A DNA stretch of 64,000 nt from assembly GCF_900129615.1 (NCBI RefSeq), contig NZ_FQWI01000001.1, positions 682,001 through 746,000 of the forward strand. The letters run 5' to 3'. Position numbers and translations under genes: made by a program. Numbering within the stretch: the stretch's first letter is position 1; each line of letters opens with the position of its first letter. The DNA is from Pectobacterium carotovorum (GTDB taxonomy: Bacteria; Pseudomonadota; Gammaproteobacteria; Enterobacterales; Enterobacteriaceae). Positions 19,621 through 28,032 of the stretch are shown one piece after another. Below the pieces are notes generated by a model. That model was not told where the DNA came from and made no database searches. It was given only the letters and a program-made list of their open reading frames with translations.

Positions 19621-20613
19621 ATGCCATTACTTGATATCCGTAACCTGACGATTGAATTTCTGACTCCCGACGGCGCCGTTAAAGCCGTTGACCGCGTCAG
19701 TATGACGCTGAGCGAAGGCGAGATTCGCGGTCTGGTGGGCGAATCCGGATCCGGTAAAAGCCTGATTGCTAAAGCCATCTGCGGGATCACCAAAGAGAAC
19801 TGGCGCGTAACCGCCGATCGCTTCCGCTTCGATGACATCGACCTGCTGCAACTGTCGTCGCGCGAGCGACGTAAGCTGGTCGGCCATAACGTCTCCATGA
19901 TTTTCCAGGAACCGCAATCCTGTCTCGATCCGTCCGAAAGTGTAGGTCGGCAACTGGTGCAGGCGATCCCCGGCTGGACGTATAAAGGCCGCTGGTGGCA
20001 GCGATTTAACTGGCGCAAGCGCCGCGCGATCGAACTGCTGCACCGCGTCGGAATTAAAGATCACAAAGATATTATGGGTAGCTATCCCTATGAGCTGAGC
20101 GACGGCGAGTGTCAGAAAGTGATGATTGCCATCGCGCTGGCAAATCAGCCGCGCCTGCTGATTGCCGATGAGCCGACCAATGCGATGGAATCGACCACGC
20201 AGGCGCAGATTTTCCGCCTGCTGTCGCGCCTGAACCAGAACAATAACACCACAATTCTGCTCATCAGCCATGACCTGCAAACCATGAGCAAATGGGCTGA
20301 TAGGATCAACGTACTCTATTGCGGTCAAACGGTGGAAAGCGCCACCAGTGAAGATCTGATCACCGCACCGCATCATCCTTATACGCAGGCGCTGATTCGC
20401 GCAATGCCCGATTTCGGCCGTTCGCTGCCGCACAAAAGCCGGTTAAACACCCTGAACGGGGCGATTCCCTCACTGGAACATCTGCCGATTGGCTGCCGAC
20501 TGGGCCCGCGCTGCCCTTATTCACAAAAACAGTGTATGCAAACGCCGCCGCTGCTCTCCGTTAAGAACCACTTATATGCCTGCCACTTTCCGCTCAACAT
20601 GGAGGAACCGTGA
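19621..20613 (+). CDS. sapD: SapD, Sap transporter ATPase
   Basis: A 330-residue ABC ATPase of the DppD/OppD type: Walker A GESGSGKS near residue 40, signature LSDGECQKV (the usual LSGGQ in variant form, as in other SapD), Walker [14 protein letters not shown]-loop LISHDLQ. The C-terminal oligopeptide-transporter extension has the cysteine cluster [14 protein letters not shown]...C, a possible iron-sulfur site as in related Dpp/Opp ATPases. In E. coli SapD also supports potassium uptake by Trk. The gene starts 16 bases after sapC, and its stop overlaps the sapF start (TGATG). Confidence 0.96.
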   Translation: MPLLDIRNLTIEFLTPDGAVKAVDRVSMTLSEGEIRGLVGESGSGKSLIAKAICGITKENWRVTADRFRFDDIDLLQLSSRERRKLVGHNVSMIFQEPQSCLDPSESVGRQLVQAIPGWTYKGRWWQRFNWRKRRAIELLHRVGIKDHKDIMGSYPYELSDGECQKVMIAIALANQPRLLIADEPTNAMESTTQAQIFRLLSRLNQNNNTTILLISHDLQTMSKWADRINVLYCGQTVESATSEDLITAPHHPYTQALIRAMPDFGRSLPHKSRLNTLNGAIPSLEHLPIGCRLGPRCPYSQKQCMQTPPLLSVKNHLYACHFPLNMEEP

Positions 20614-21428
20614 TGGTTGAGATGCTGCTTGAAGCCCGCAACCTGACCAAGACGTTCCGCTACCGGACCGGGCTGTTCCGTCGTCAGCATGTTGAGGCGG
20701 TAAAATCCGTCAGCTTTACGCTGCGTGAGCGGCAAACGCTCGCCATCATCGGCGAGAACGGTTCAGGGAAATCGACGCTGGCTAAAATGCTGTCAGGCAT
20801 GATTGCCCCGACGTCCGGCGAGCTGGTTATTGACGATCATCCGCTGCACTACGGCGATTACCGCTACCGCAGCCAGCGTATCCGCATGATCTTTCAGGAT
20901 GCGAGCAATGCGCTCAATCCGCGCCAGCGCATCGGGCAACTGCTGGATGTCCCGCTGCGACTGAATACCGATCTCAGCGCCGAAGCGCGTGAAAGAGCGA
21001 TTAATCAGGCGCTGCATCAGGTCGGGCTACGTCCCGATCACGCCTATTACTATCCGCATGCGCTCGCGCCGGGGCAAAAACAGCGCGTCGGTCTGGCGCG
21101 TGCGCTGATCCTGCAACCGAAAGTGATTGTCGCCGATGAGGCGCTGGCGTCACTGGATATGTCTATGCGGTCACAGATTATTAATCTGATGCTGGAGTTA
21201 CAGGAAAAGCACGGTATCTCTTATATTTACGTGACGCAGCATCTGGGCATGATGAAGCACATCAGCGACCAGATTCTGGTGATGCAGGCAGGCGAAGTGG
21301 TCGAACGCGGCAGTACCGCCGATGTATTGTCCGCCCCGCTACATGACCTGACGAAACGTTTGATTGCCAGCCACTTCGGCGAAGCGCTCAGCGCCGACGC
21401 CTGGCGACGCGACGGCGCACAACGTTAA
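20613..21428 (+). CDS. sapF: SapF, Sap transporter ATPase
   Basis: A 271-residue ABC ATPase, partner of SapD: Walker [10 protein letters not shown], signature region [15 protein letters not shown], Walker [16 protein letters not shown]-loop YVTQHLGMM. The ATG at 20613 shares a base with the sapD stop and has GGAGGAA five bases ahead; the GTG at 20610 is less well placed. It lacks the C-terminal cysteine cluster of SapD. Last gene of the operon; fabI follows after about 190 bases with its own leader. Confidence 0.96.
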   Translation: MVEMLLEARNLTKTFRYRTGLFRRQHVEAVKSVSFTLRERQTLAIIGENGSGKSTLAKMLSGMIAPTSGELVIDDHPLHYGDYRYRSQRIRMIFQDASNALNPRQRIGQLLDVPLRLNTDLSAEARERAINQALHQVGLRPDHAYYYPHALAPGQKQRVGLARALILQPKVIVADEALASLDMSMRSQIINLMLELQEKHGISYIYVTQHLGMMKHISDQILVMQAGEVVERGSTADVLSAPLHDLTKRLIASHFGEALSADAWRRDGAQR

Positions 21429-21621
21429 TCTCCGCGCACCACGGCGGTATCCTCTCGACAGCCACAGGGCTGTGGAAAAAGGCGGATACTGCTCGGAGTA
21501 CCCCTACCGTCCCCAACATGGTAGAATCGCGCGGTTTATTCATCTCGGTCGTCACTTGCCGCGTACGTTTACGGGCACAGAAGTGGCGATCGCAGCAACA
21601 ATGATCACAAGGATTACTGCT

Positions 21622-22410
21622 ATGGGTTTTCTTACCGGTAAGCGCATTCTGGTAACAGGTGTTGCCAGCAACCGTTCTATTGCCTACGGTATTGCACAAG
21701 CAATGCAGCGCGAAGGTGCCGAACTGGCCTTCACGTATCAGAACGACAAATTGAAAGCACGCGTTGAAGGCTTTGCCAGCGAACTGGGTTCCAGCATCGT
21801 TCTGCCGTGTGATGTCGCTGAAGATGCCAGCATCGAAGCACTGTTTACCGAACTGGCTAACGTATGGCCGAACTTTGATGGCTTCGTGCACTCCATTGCT
21901 TACGCACCGGGCGACCAACTGGACGGTGACTACGTTGATGCCGTTACCCGTGAAGGTTTCAGCATTTCTCACGATATCAGCTCTTACAGCTTCGTCGCGA
22001 TGGCGAAAGCCTGCCGTAAGATGCTGAACCCGAACTCTGCGCTGGTTACCCTGTCCTACCTGGGTGCTGAGCGTGCTATCCCTAACTACAACGTGATGGG
22101 TCTGGCAAAAGCGTCTCTGGAAGCGAACGTACGTTACATGGCGAACGCCATGGGTGCTCAGGGCGTGCGCGTCAACGCCATCTCTGCGGGCCCGATTCGT
22201 ACATTAGCTGCATCCGGCATCAAAGACTTCAAGAAAATGCTGTCTCATTGCGAAGCCGTTACGCCAATCCGCCGTGTCGTTACCATTGAAGACGTGGGCA
22301 ACTCTGCCGCGTTCCTGTGTTCCGATCTGGCAGCCGGCATCTCCGGTGAAGTTCTGCACGTTGACGGCGGTTTCAGCATCGCTGCAATGAACGAGCTGGA
22401 ACTGAAGTAA
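21622..22410 (+). CDS. fabI: Enoyl-[acyl-carrier-protein] reductase (NADH) FabI
   Basis: A 262-residue cytoplasmic short-chain-type reductase that catalyses the last, rate-setting step of each fatty-acid elongation cycle, and the target of triclosan. It starts [23 protein letters not shown], with the NADH-binding motif. The catalytic Tyr146, Tyr156 and Lys163 are present in [20 protein letters not shown], with numbering identical to E. coli. Gly93, commonly altered in triclosan resistance, is retained in the [10 protein letters not shown] segment. The reading frame is open for another 86 codons upstream, but the ATG at 21622 after AAGGATT gives the exact family length. Confidence 0.98.
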   Translation: MGFLTGKRILVTGVASNRSIAYGIAQAMQREGAELAFTYQNDKLKARVEGFASELGSSIVLPCDVAEDASIEALFTELANVWPNFDGFVHSIAYAPGDQLDGDYVDAVTREGFSISHDISSYSFVAMAKACRKMLNPNSALVTLSYLGAERAIPNYNVMGLAKASLEANVRYMANAMGAQGVRVNAISAGPIRTLAASGIKDFKKMLSHCEAVTPIRRVVTIEDVGNSAAFLCSDLAAGISGEVLHVDGGFSIAAMNELELK

Positions 22411-22420
22411 GTCATCAAAA

Positions 22421-22456
22421 GTAGCCTATCATTGATAGGCTGCTTTCTTTTTTTCG
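22421..22456 (+). terminator. Terminator of fabI
   Basis: A 10-bp stem (GTAGCCTATC/GATAGGCTGC, one G-T pair) with loop ATT is followed by TTTCTTTTTTTC, 10 bases after fabI. A strong Rho-independent terminator. Confidence 0.9.
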
Positions 22457-22725
22457 GGGTTTAATTAGGTTATTAATTAAAATAAAAAATTATATTAAAT
22501 ATAAAATCATTACAGTTAAAATAATAATAAAAAATAAAATAACTCGGTTAATAATGAAATTCTCTTATTAGATAAACACATAAGATACTCTAATTTCATT
22601 CTTGTAAAAACAAAACAACATAATTACTATCAATGGCTGAGTAAGTTAAGACTTGCTCTAAAAAACCATCACCTGCTATGCAGTTATTTACATATTCCAT
22701 TTATTATTAAAAATAAGGATATTTC
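22457..22725. promoter_or_regulatory. AT-rich upstream region of the AidA-like gene
   Basis: About 270 bases of strongly AT-rich DNA (runs such as AAAATAATAATAAAAAATAA) with no gene. The composition is unlike the flanking fabI and apbE genes and suggests an H-NS-bound, acquired promoter region. AAGGAT at 22714 is the ribosome site of the next gene. No specific operator could be defined. Confidence 0.45.
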
Positions 22726-23283
22726 ATGAGTAACATCAATCAACTCAACTCGAGCAATAACGTCATTAACGTTATTGTCATTATTGATACAGACCGTATT
22801 ATCAATGACCCCTCAATCAAATCTGTTAGTAAAGATCAAGCCCACCCGACGCCGATTGGCCACCAATACTCTTACATGGTTGCACCAAGTCAATCAGCCA
22901 TATCAGGAGAGGGAACGGGCGACCTCAATATTAGAGCAAACCGTGATGATGTTATTCGCTGGACAGGTATTTCAGAATCTGCCAACTCCGACTCAAGCGT
23001 TTTAATTTATGGGCTACCTCGATATGCAGGTGATACCGTTTTTACCCAAGTTGAATTCGTTAATAGCGGCCGTTTAGAAGCAGAACCTGCACCAACGAAT
23101 AACACCTCACCGTTCCCTGTTACGTTCACCGAACAAAAACATTGGTACACTCAGGCAACTATAACTAAATTAGGAACAGAGCAGTATCAGGTACAGTTCG
23201 CGTTGTACCATAGACCACACGGCGGAAATCAAGAACTCTATGGTTACTTCCAGTGGGATCCGACAATTACAGTCAAAGAGTAA
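22726..23283 (+). CDS. AidA/PixA-family (inclusion body type) protein
   Basis: A 185-residue protein of the family that includes AidA of Ralstonia/Burkholderia and the PixA inclusion protein of Xenorhabdus. Family traits visible: N-terminal INVIVIIDTDRIIN, the QYSYMVA strand, GTGDLNIRANRDDVIRWTGIS, and a C-terminal YGYFQWDPTITVKE. There is no signal peptide. In other bacteria members are highly produced under quorum sensing or in stationary phase and in host association, but the molecular role is unknown. It stands alone in AT-rich DNA with its own terminator, between housekeeping fabI and the apbE/fumarate reductase pair, which suggests horizontal gain. The family call is good; the function is open. 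Confidence 0.85.
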   Translation: MSNINQLNSSNNVINVIVIIDTDRIINDPSIKSVSKDQAHPTPIGHQYSYMVAPSQSAISGEGTGDLNIRANRDDVIRWTGISESANSDSSVLIYGLPRYAGDTVFTQVEFVNSGRLEAEPAPTNNTSPFPVTFTEQKHWYTQATITKLGTEQYQVQFALYHRPHGGNQELYGYFQWDPTITVKE

Positions 23284-23303
23284 TTATATAATTAGTTAGA
23301 TAA

Positions 23304-23341
23304 TACAATGGCTCAATATCATCATTGAGCCATTGTATTTT
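23304..23341 (+). terminator. Terminator after the AidA-like gene
   Basis: A perfect 13-bp stem (TACAATGGCTCAA at 23304-23316 with its complement at 23325-23337), loop TATCATCA, then TTTT. The stem begins 20 bases after the stop codon. Confidence 0.85.
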
Positions 23342-23452
23342 AAATACCTTTATTGATTAACTATATTCGAAAGCACCAACACGCACATCATTAATCTATT
23401 GCACTCAGTTTTCACTCTCTGGAAACTGATTTTCATTAGTCATCATTCGCGT

Positions 23453-24433
23453 TTACATGATGCTTCCGACGTGAACTAAATAGCTATCATCCAGCAATTC
23501 AAACCTATAATGCCGCTGCGAAGAAAAAATAATCTCTCGGTTTTTCGTCACAAAGATGGCTTCAATGTCCGGTTGATGTTGTAGAAACTCAATACCCGCG
23601 TTCACGCCCATGCCATAGAGCAGCGTGGTGTAGATATCGCCATCGAGAGAGTCATTCGAGATAACCGTCACGCTGTGCAATTCATTATCCAGCGGATACC
23701 CCGTCCGGGGATCGAGAATATGGTGATAGATCTGGTCATCCACGGTAAAAAAGCGTTCATAGACGCCGGATGTCACCACGGATTTATTCTTCACCTTAAT
23801 GATGCCCAGCAGGCTATCACGATCCGCGAAAGGCTTCTGTAACCCGACGCTCCATAGCCCTTGCTCATCCGTCAACGCGCTGCCGATAGCCAGCACGTTA
23901 CCCCCCAGATTGATCAGCGCATCCTGAATTGCATGTTGATGCAGGACGTCTCGGACGATATCGGCAATATACCCTTTCGCAATCGCCCCCAGATCGATCT
24001 CCATTCCCGCGCTTTCCAGCATCACGGCGCAGTCCTGCTCTCTGAGAATAATGCGTTCGGGATGCGTTAATGCCAGCGACCGCTGTATCGATGCCTGATC
24101 AGGCACCGTGCTGCCGCTAAAACCGATTTTCCATAGCTTGACGACGGGACCAATCGCCACGTTAAAGCCGCTGTTTTCAATCAGGCTCACCGCTTTGGCG
24201 CGTTTAATCAGTTCAAAGACAACCGGGCTGACCGATACATAATCGTTACCCGCCGCGTGGTTGATGCTCATGACTTCTGAATGGGCCCGATTAACGGTCA
24301 GCAGGTCTTCGAGCTGCTTGATGCGTTGGAAAACCTGCCTGACGGCGGTTTCATCATGGATAAACAGTTTGAGCAGGATGGGGCTGCCCATCAGATGAAC
24401 AGAATAGACATAAGCGTTATCGACAGAAGGCAT
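23453..24433 (-). CDS. apbE: FAD:protein FMN transferase, ApbE family
   Basis: A 326-residue flavin transferase that splits FAD and attaches FMN to a Thr/Ser in the D-x-x-[ST]-G-A-[ST] motif of a target protein. Family motifs seen: GFNVAIGPVVKLW, EIDLGAIAKGYIAD and INLGGNVLAIG near the middle, VVTSGVYERFF, HHILDPRTGYP (Mg/FAD site), then DGDIYTTLLYGMG. No signal peptide or lipobox is visible, so it is cytoplasmic, unlike the periplasmic lipoprotein ApbE of E. coli. The ATG at 24433 has AGGAG seven bases ahead. It lies 115 bases downstream of, and on the same strand as, a flavoprotein with the matching target motif, so the substrate is almost certainly that neighbour. Confidence 0.92.
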   Translation of the reverse strand: MPSVDNAYVYSVHLMGSPILLKLFIHDETAVRQVFQRIKQLEDLLTVNRAHSEVMSINHAAGNDYVSVSPVVFELIKRAKAVSLIENSGFNVAIGPVVKLWKIGFSGSTVPDQASIQRSLALTHPERIILREQDCAVMLESAGMEIDLGAIAKGYIADIVRDVLHQHAIQDALINLGGNVLAIGSALTDEQGLWSVGLQKPFADRDSLLGIIKVKNKSVVTSGVYERFFTVDDQIYHHILDPRTGYPLDNELHSVTVISNDSLDGDIYTTLLYGMGVNAGIEFLQHQPDIEAIFVTKNREIIFSSQRHYRFELLDDSYLVHVGSIM

Positions 24434-24548
24434 ACGGTGACTCCTATGATCGAATGGCGGTACAGAGAGGAAACGGCCAGACAATGGCGAGCGCCCTTTC
24501 AGACGCCCGCCATCAGCCTTACCCTTTTATCACGTTATCTTCTATCAC

Positions 24549-27425
24549 TTACTCTTCTACCAGCATGGGTTGATTTTCAGCCGTTTTCACCACGGCTTTC
24601 GCGAACTTTGCCTTGCGCGCCTTCGTTGGAAAAACATTAGAATGACGCGGTGCTCGCGCATAGGTCGCTGCCTGAATCCCCGCCTGAATACCGAAGATAA
24701 TAATATCCGCGACAGCGTTGCCACCAATGCGGTTCGCCCCGTGAATACCGCCGACCACTTCCCCTGCGGCATAAGTCCCGGAGATCGTCTCTTTATGGCG
24801 ATTCAGCACTTCCGCTTTTTCGTTAATGGTCACCCCGCCCATCGTATGATGCACGCCCGGTGCCACCTTAATCGCGTAGTAAGGTGCCTGATTCAACGGA
24901 TCGCGCATCCCCGTGGTTCGGCCAAAATCTTCATCATGTTTGTCGGCAATAAAGCCATTGTAACGTTCGAGCGAGGCGTGCAGCGCCGCCTGTGGTATGT
25001 CGAGCGTGTCGGCCAGTTCAGCGATACTGTGCGCGCTGACGGTCAACCCTTGTGCGACATACTCTTCAACTGCCCGATTGCGATTTCTTACCTGCTCATC
25101 GAACAGGATGTACGCGTACTCTTCCGGCAGGTTGACGATGGCAGACGAGACGTTATCCCGCGTCTCCATTTCGTTAAAGAAGCGTTTCCCGTGCTGCGAT
25201 ACCAGAATGGCTCCGCCGCCGCGAATGGATTCGGAGATCAGATAAGAGGTGGTTTGCTCAACCGTTGGATGGGTTTGAATTTCGCCCATGTCCACCGTAT
25301 CCGCGCCGATCTGTTCCAGCAGGCGAATGCCGCCGCCCGTCGCGCCTTTGTGGTTGGTGGTAACGAAGCCTTTCAGGTCTGGACGGTATGACTCCACCAT
25401 CGCCTGATTGGCACTAAAACCGCCCGTGGCGACAATCACCGCTTTTGTCGCAATCAGGCTTTCTTCGTGATCATCATTAACGACTCTGACGGCGGTCACT
25501 TTACCCTTCTCTTGCACAATTTCGGTCACCGACGTTTCCAGCAGCACCTCAATATTGTATTTATTAAGGTTCTTAATCAGCCCGCTGACCAAATAGCCGC
25601 CCACCGCTGCGCCATTGGCAGGGCGATGTGTTCTGTCAACGCTCATGCCGCCCGTCGTGGTGATATCGCTCAGCTCAATATCGTGCTGCGCCAGCCAGTT
25701 AATCGCGTCAGACGCGTGGTCGACAAAATATTGCACCAGCGCTGGGTTATTTTTCTGCTTTCCGCTTTTCAGGGTTTCGTTATAGAACAGCGCCTGGCTA
25801 TCTTCGATGCCCCTGTTTTGTTGGAAGACGGTTCCCGCCGCGTTCATACCGGCAGAGGCTTTGATGGTGTTGCCGCCAATGACTGGCATCTTTTCAATGA
25901 CGATAACGCGCGCACCCTCTTCGCTCGCCTGAATCGCCGCCGCCAGCCCCGCGCCGCCGCTACCAATCACCACCACGTCCGCCTCGCGGCGCGCATCCGG
26001 GTTACCGCCATCGGCGATAATAGCGTCTTTGCTCGATTTCACCATCGCCTTGGTGACGGCCTTTTTAATCGCCTCACTCTGCGCCGTTGCGCCCGTTACC
26101 GCATCGACGTGTGGGCTATTGGTATCCAGAATGCGTTCGCGGATAATCTCAAAACTGATTTTCAGTGAATCATCAATATCGCTATTATCCAACGCAATGT
26201 CGGCGACCCGATTCTGCTCAAAATGAACATGAATTCGCAGTTCGCCACCTTCATCCTGAACGCGTTCCTGATAAACCCCGGATTTAAATTTCTTGCCCGT
26301 TAAATTCACGTCCCGAATCATGGCTTCAACTAATGAAAAACGCCACAGCGGTTCAGGAATCGTTAATGTTTCGCGTTTATCGCTGGCAATATAAAGCTCA
26401 AGTTTTTCCTGCTCGGCAATGCGATCCGTCCAGTCTGGATAAGCAATACAGGCTCTGCCAACAGCAATCAGGTCATAGCCATTCTCTAACGCCGCGTCTG
26501 CATCTGCCTGGTTGACAATATCCCCTACGCCAATTACCGGAATCGCGGCTAATGTCGCAGAACGACGGGCAACATATTTTTTAATCAGCGGCGTCGGATC
26601 GTTTGTTTCGACAATCGATGAACGCAGAATATTTCCCATAGAGAAGTGGACATAATCCAGCCCGCGCGTCGCCAGTTTTTCCAGCAGATAGAGCGAATCA
26701 TCAAAATGAATGCCGGGTTCTTCGATCTCTTCCGGTGAGAAACGATAGCCGATGATAAACGAAGGATCGGCGTATTTATCCGCGACCTCGTGGGTGATAT
26801 CCAACACCGCCAGCGGGAAGGCGGCACGTTTGTCACGGCTGCCACCCCATTTATCTGAGCGCTGATTAGAGTGGGGGGAATAGAATTGCTGAATCAGATA
26901 GGTGTTCGCACCGTGAATTTCCACACCATCGAAACCCGCCTGAATGGCGCGATGGACGGCATCGCCAAACTTGCCGATCATGGCGTCAACCTCATCGCCC
27001 GACAGGGCAACAGGAACGATGGCTCCCGCACGCGGCGCGGCAATCGCGCTCGGGGCAACCGGCGTCGCACCACCGATAAAACGGGGTTCGACCATACGGC
27101 CGCCGTGATAAATTTGCAGGATCGCCGTCGACCCTTTTTCTTTAATCGCCGTCGCTATTTTGGTCAATCCGGCAATTTTGTCGTCGTTGTCTATCCCTAT
27201 CGCGCCGGGAAAAGCCAACCCTTTGTCATCAATAAAACAGCATTCCACAATCACGGTGCCGATGCTGCCAGCTCTGGCCTGATAATATTCCACCAACTCT
27301 TTGGTCACGCTCCCATCGTAAAAACCGCTACAGGTGGTCATGGGTGCCATCAATACCCGGTTTTTCAGCGTCGCGCCGTTGGGGAGAGTAAAAGCAGCAA
27401 ATAAATCATGGTGACTATTCTTCAT
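24549..27425 (-). CDS. Soluble NADH-dependent fumarate reductase-type flavoprotein (OYE + FMN_bind + FAD_binding_2)
   Basis: A 958-residue cytoplasmic three-domain flavoenzyme. Residues 1-~340 form an Old Yellow Enzyme-like NADH:flavin oxidoreductase barrel (LKNRVLMAPMTT, GFDGVEIHGANTYLIQQFYSP). About 375-460 is an FMN_bind domain carrying the ApbE target motif DAVTGATAQS with Thr447 as the predicted flavinylation site. About 480-945 is a flavocytochrome c/fumarate reductase domain with dinucleotide motif VVIGSGGAGLAAA and the end motif GEVVGGIHGANRIGGNA. The architecture matches the NADH:fumarate oxidoreductase described from Klebsiella pneumoniae, which also pairs with a cytoplasmic apbE. 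It has no signal peptide. The GGAG before the ATG supports the start. The likely role is disposal of NADH electrons onto fumarate or a related enoate under low oxygen. The substrate could also be another 2-enoate such as acrylate or urocanate. Confidence 0.88.
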   Translation of the reverse strand: MKNSHHDLFAAFTLPNGATLKNRVLMAPMTTCSGFYDGSVTKELVEYYQARAGSIGTVIVECCFIDDKGLAFPGAIGIDNDDKIAGLTKIATAIKEKGSTAILQIYHGGRMVEPRFIGGATPVAPSAIAAPRAGAIVPVALSGDEVDAMIGKFGDAVHRAIQAGFDGVEIHGANTYLIQQFYSPHSNQRSDKWGGSRDKRAAFPLAVLDITHEVADKYADPSFIIGYRFSPEEIEEPGIHFDDSLYLLEKLATRGLDYVHFSMGNILRSSIVETNDPTPLIKKYVARRSATLAAIPVIGVGDIVNQADADAALENGYDLIAVGRACIAYPDWTDRIAEQEKLELYIASDKRETLTIPEPLWRFSLVEAMIRDVNLTGKKFKSGVYQERVQDEGGELRIHVHFEQNRVADIALDNSDIDDSLKISFEIIRERILDTNSPHVDAVTGATAQSEAIKKAVTKAMVKSSKDAIIADGGNPDARREADVVVIGSGGAGLAAAIQASEEGARVIVIEKMPVIGGNTIKASAGMNAAGTVFQQNRGIEDSQALFYNETLKSGKQKNNPALVQYFVDHASDAINWLAQHDIELSDITTTGGMSVDRTHRPANGAAVGGYLVSGLIKNLNKYNIEVLLETSVTEIVQEKGKVTAVRVVNDDHEESLIATKAVIVATGGFSANQAMVESYRPDLKGFVTTNHKGATGGGIRLLEQIGADTVDMGEIQTHPTVEQTTSYLISESIRGGGAILVSQHGKRFFNEMETRDNVSSAIVNLPEEYAYILFDEQVRNRNRAVEEYVAQGLTVSAHSIAELADTLDIPQAALHASLERYNGFIADKHDEDFGRTTGMRDPLNQAPYYAIKVAPGVHHTMGGVTINEKAEVLNRHKETISGTYAAGEVVGGIHGANRIGGNAVADIIIFGIQAGIQAATYARAPRHSNVFPTKARKAKFAKAVVKTAENQPMLVEE

Positions 27426-27702
27426 AATGAATACTCCACTTAAAATAAAATCCTGTTCGAAAAGGCCATGTTTTTCTTTTAATCATTAATTCTTCTGGCT
27501 GATAATTTGCGAACTTATTACTTACCAAGTATCTATTTTTTTTAATGTTATAAAATGTTTTCTTACTATTTAAACTATTTTGTAGATCCGCTTTTATTAG
27601 GGGTATTGGTACAACTCTTTTTTATATTTAATATTCCATTCACTTCATTAACATCTCCTTATCCTTAAAATAACCAATCGGATATTATTTATATTCTGCA
27701 TA

Positions 27703-27740
27703 ACAAAAAAAACGCCCCGGTAAACAAATAAGACCGGGGC
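27703..27740 (-). terminator. Distal terminator copy downstream of the GH31 gene
   Basis: An 8-bp stem GCCCCGGT/ACCGGGGC (27714-27721, 27733-27740). On the minus strand it is followed by eight T's. It is a near-identical copy of the hairpin at 27984-28011, which lies closer to the GH31 stop but lacks a T-run. Confidence 0.75.
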
Positions 27741-27983
27741 ATCAGACCGTTGACAAACCTATTTTCTGAACGAGAACGGGAGTAACGGAATAGAAGAGTA
27801 AAGCGTTTGCGCCATGGACAAAAGCGTCAGGAACGCTTTTGAACGTCGCTAGCGACGGCCCTGAAAGGGTGAATCTCAGGGATGAGATTCATATCTGCGC
27901 AATCCGAGCGTACATGGATGTATTTACAGCGTCTTTACGATCTATCCGTTACCCCCGCCCTGCGGACTTCGTCAGCAACCTCA
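27741..27983. repeat. Multi-hairpin intergenic insert between duplicated terminator sequences
   Basis: A 243-bp non-coding stretch made largely of short palindromes in series: AAAAGCGT-CAGGA-ACGCTTTT (27820-27840), perfect CGTCGCTAGCGACG (27844-27857), CCCT-GAA-AGGG, GAATCTCA-GGGA-TGAGATTC (27871-27890). It is flanked by two 28-bp near-identical direct repeats (27713-27740 and 27984-28011). This looks like a dispersed structured repeat that split a terminator. No reading frame of note. The rest of the gap, 27426-27702, is AT-rich promoter DNA of the flavoprotein gene. Confidence 0.55.
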
Positions 27984-28032
27984 CGCCCCAGTAAACAATA
28001 AAACCGGGGCGCAACAGGAAGAAATAGGATGA

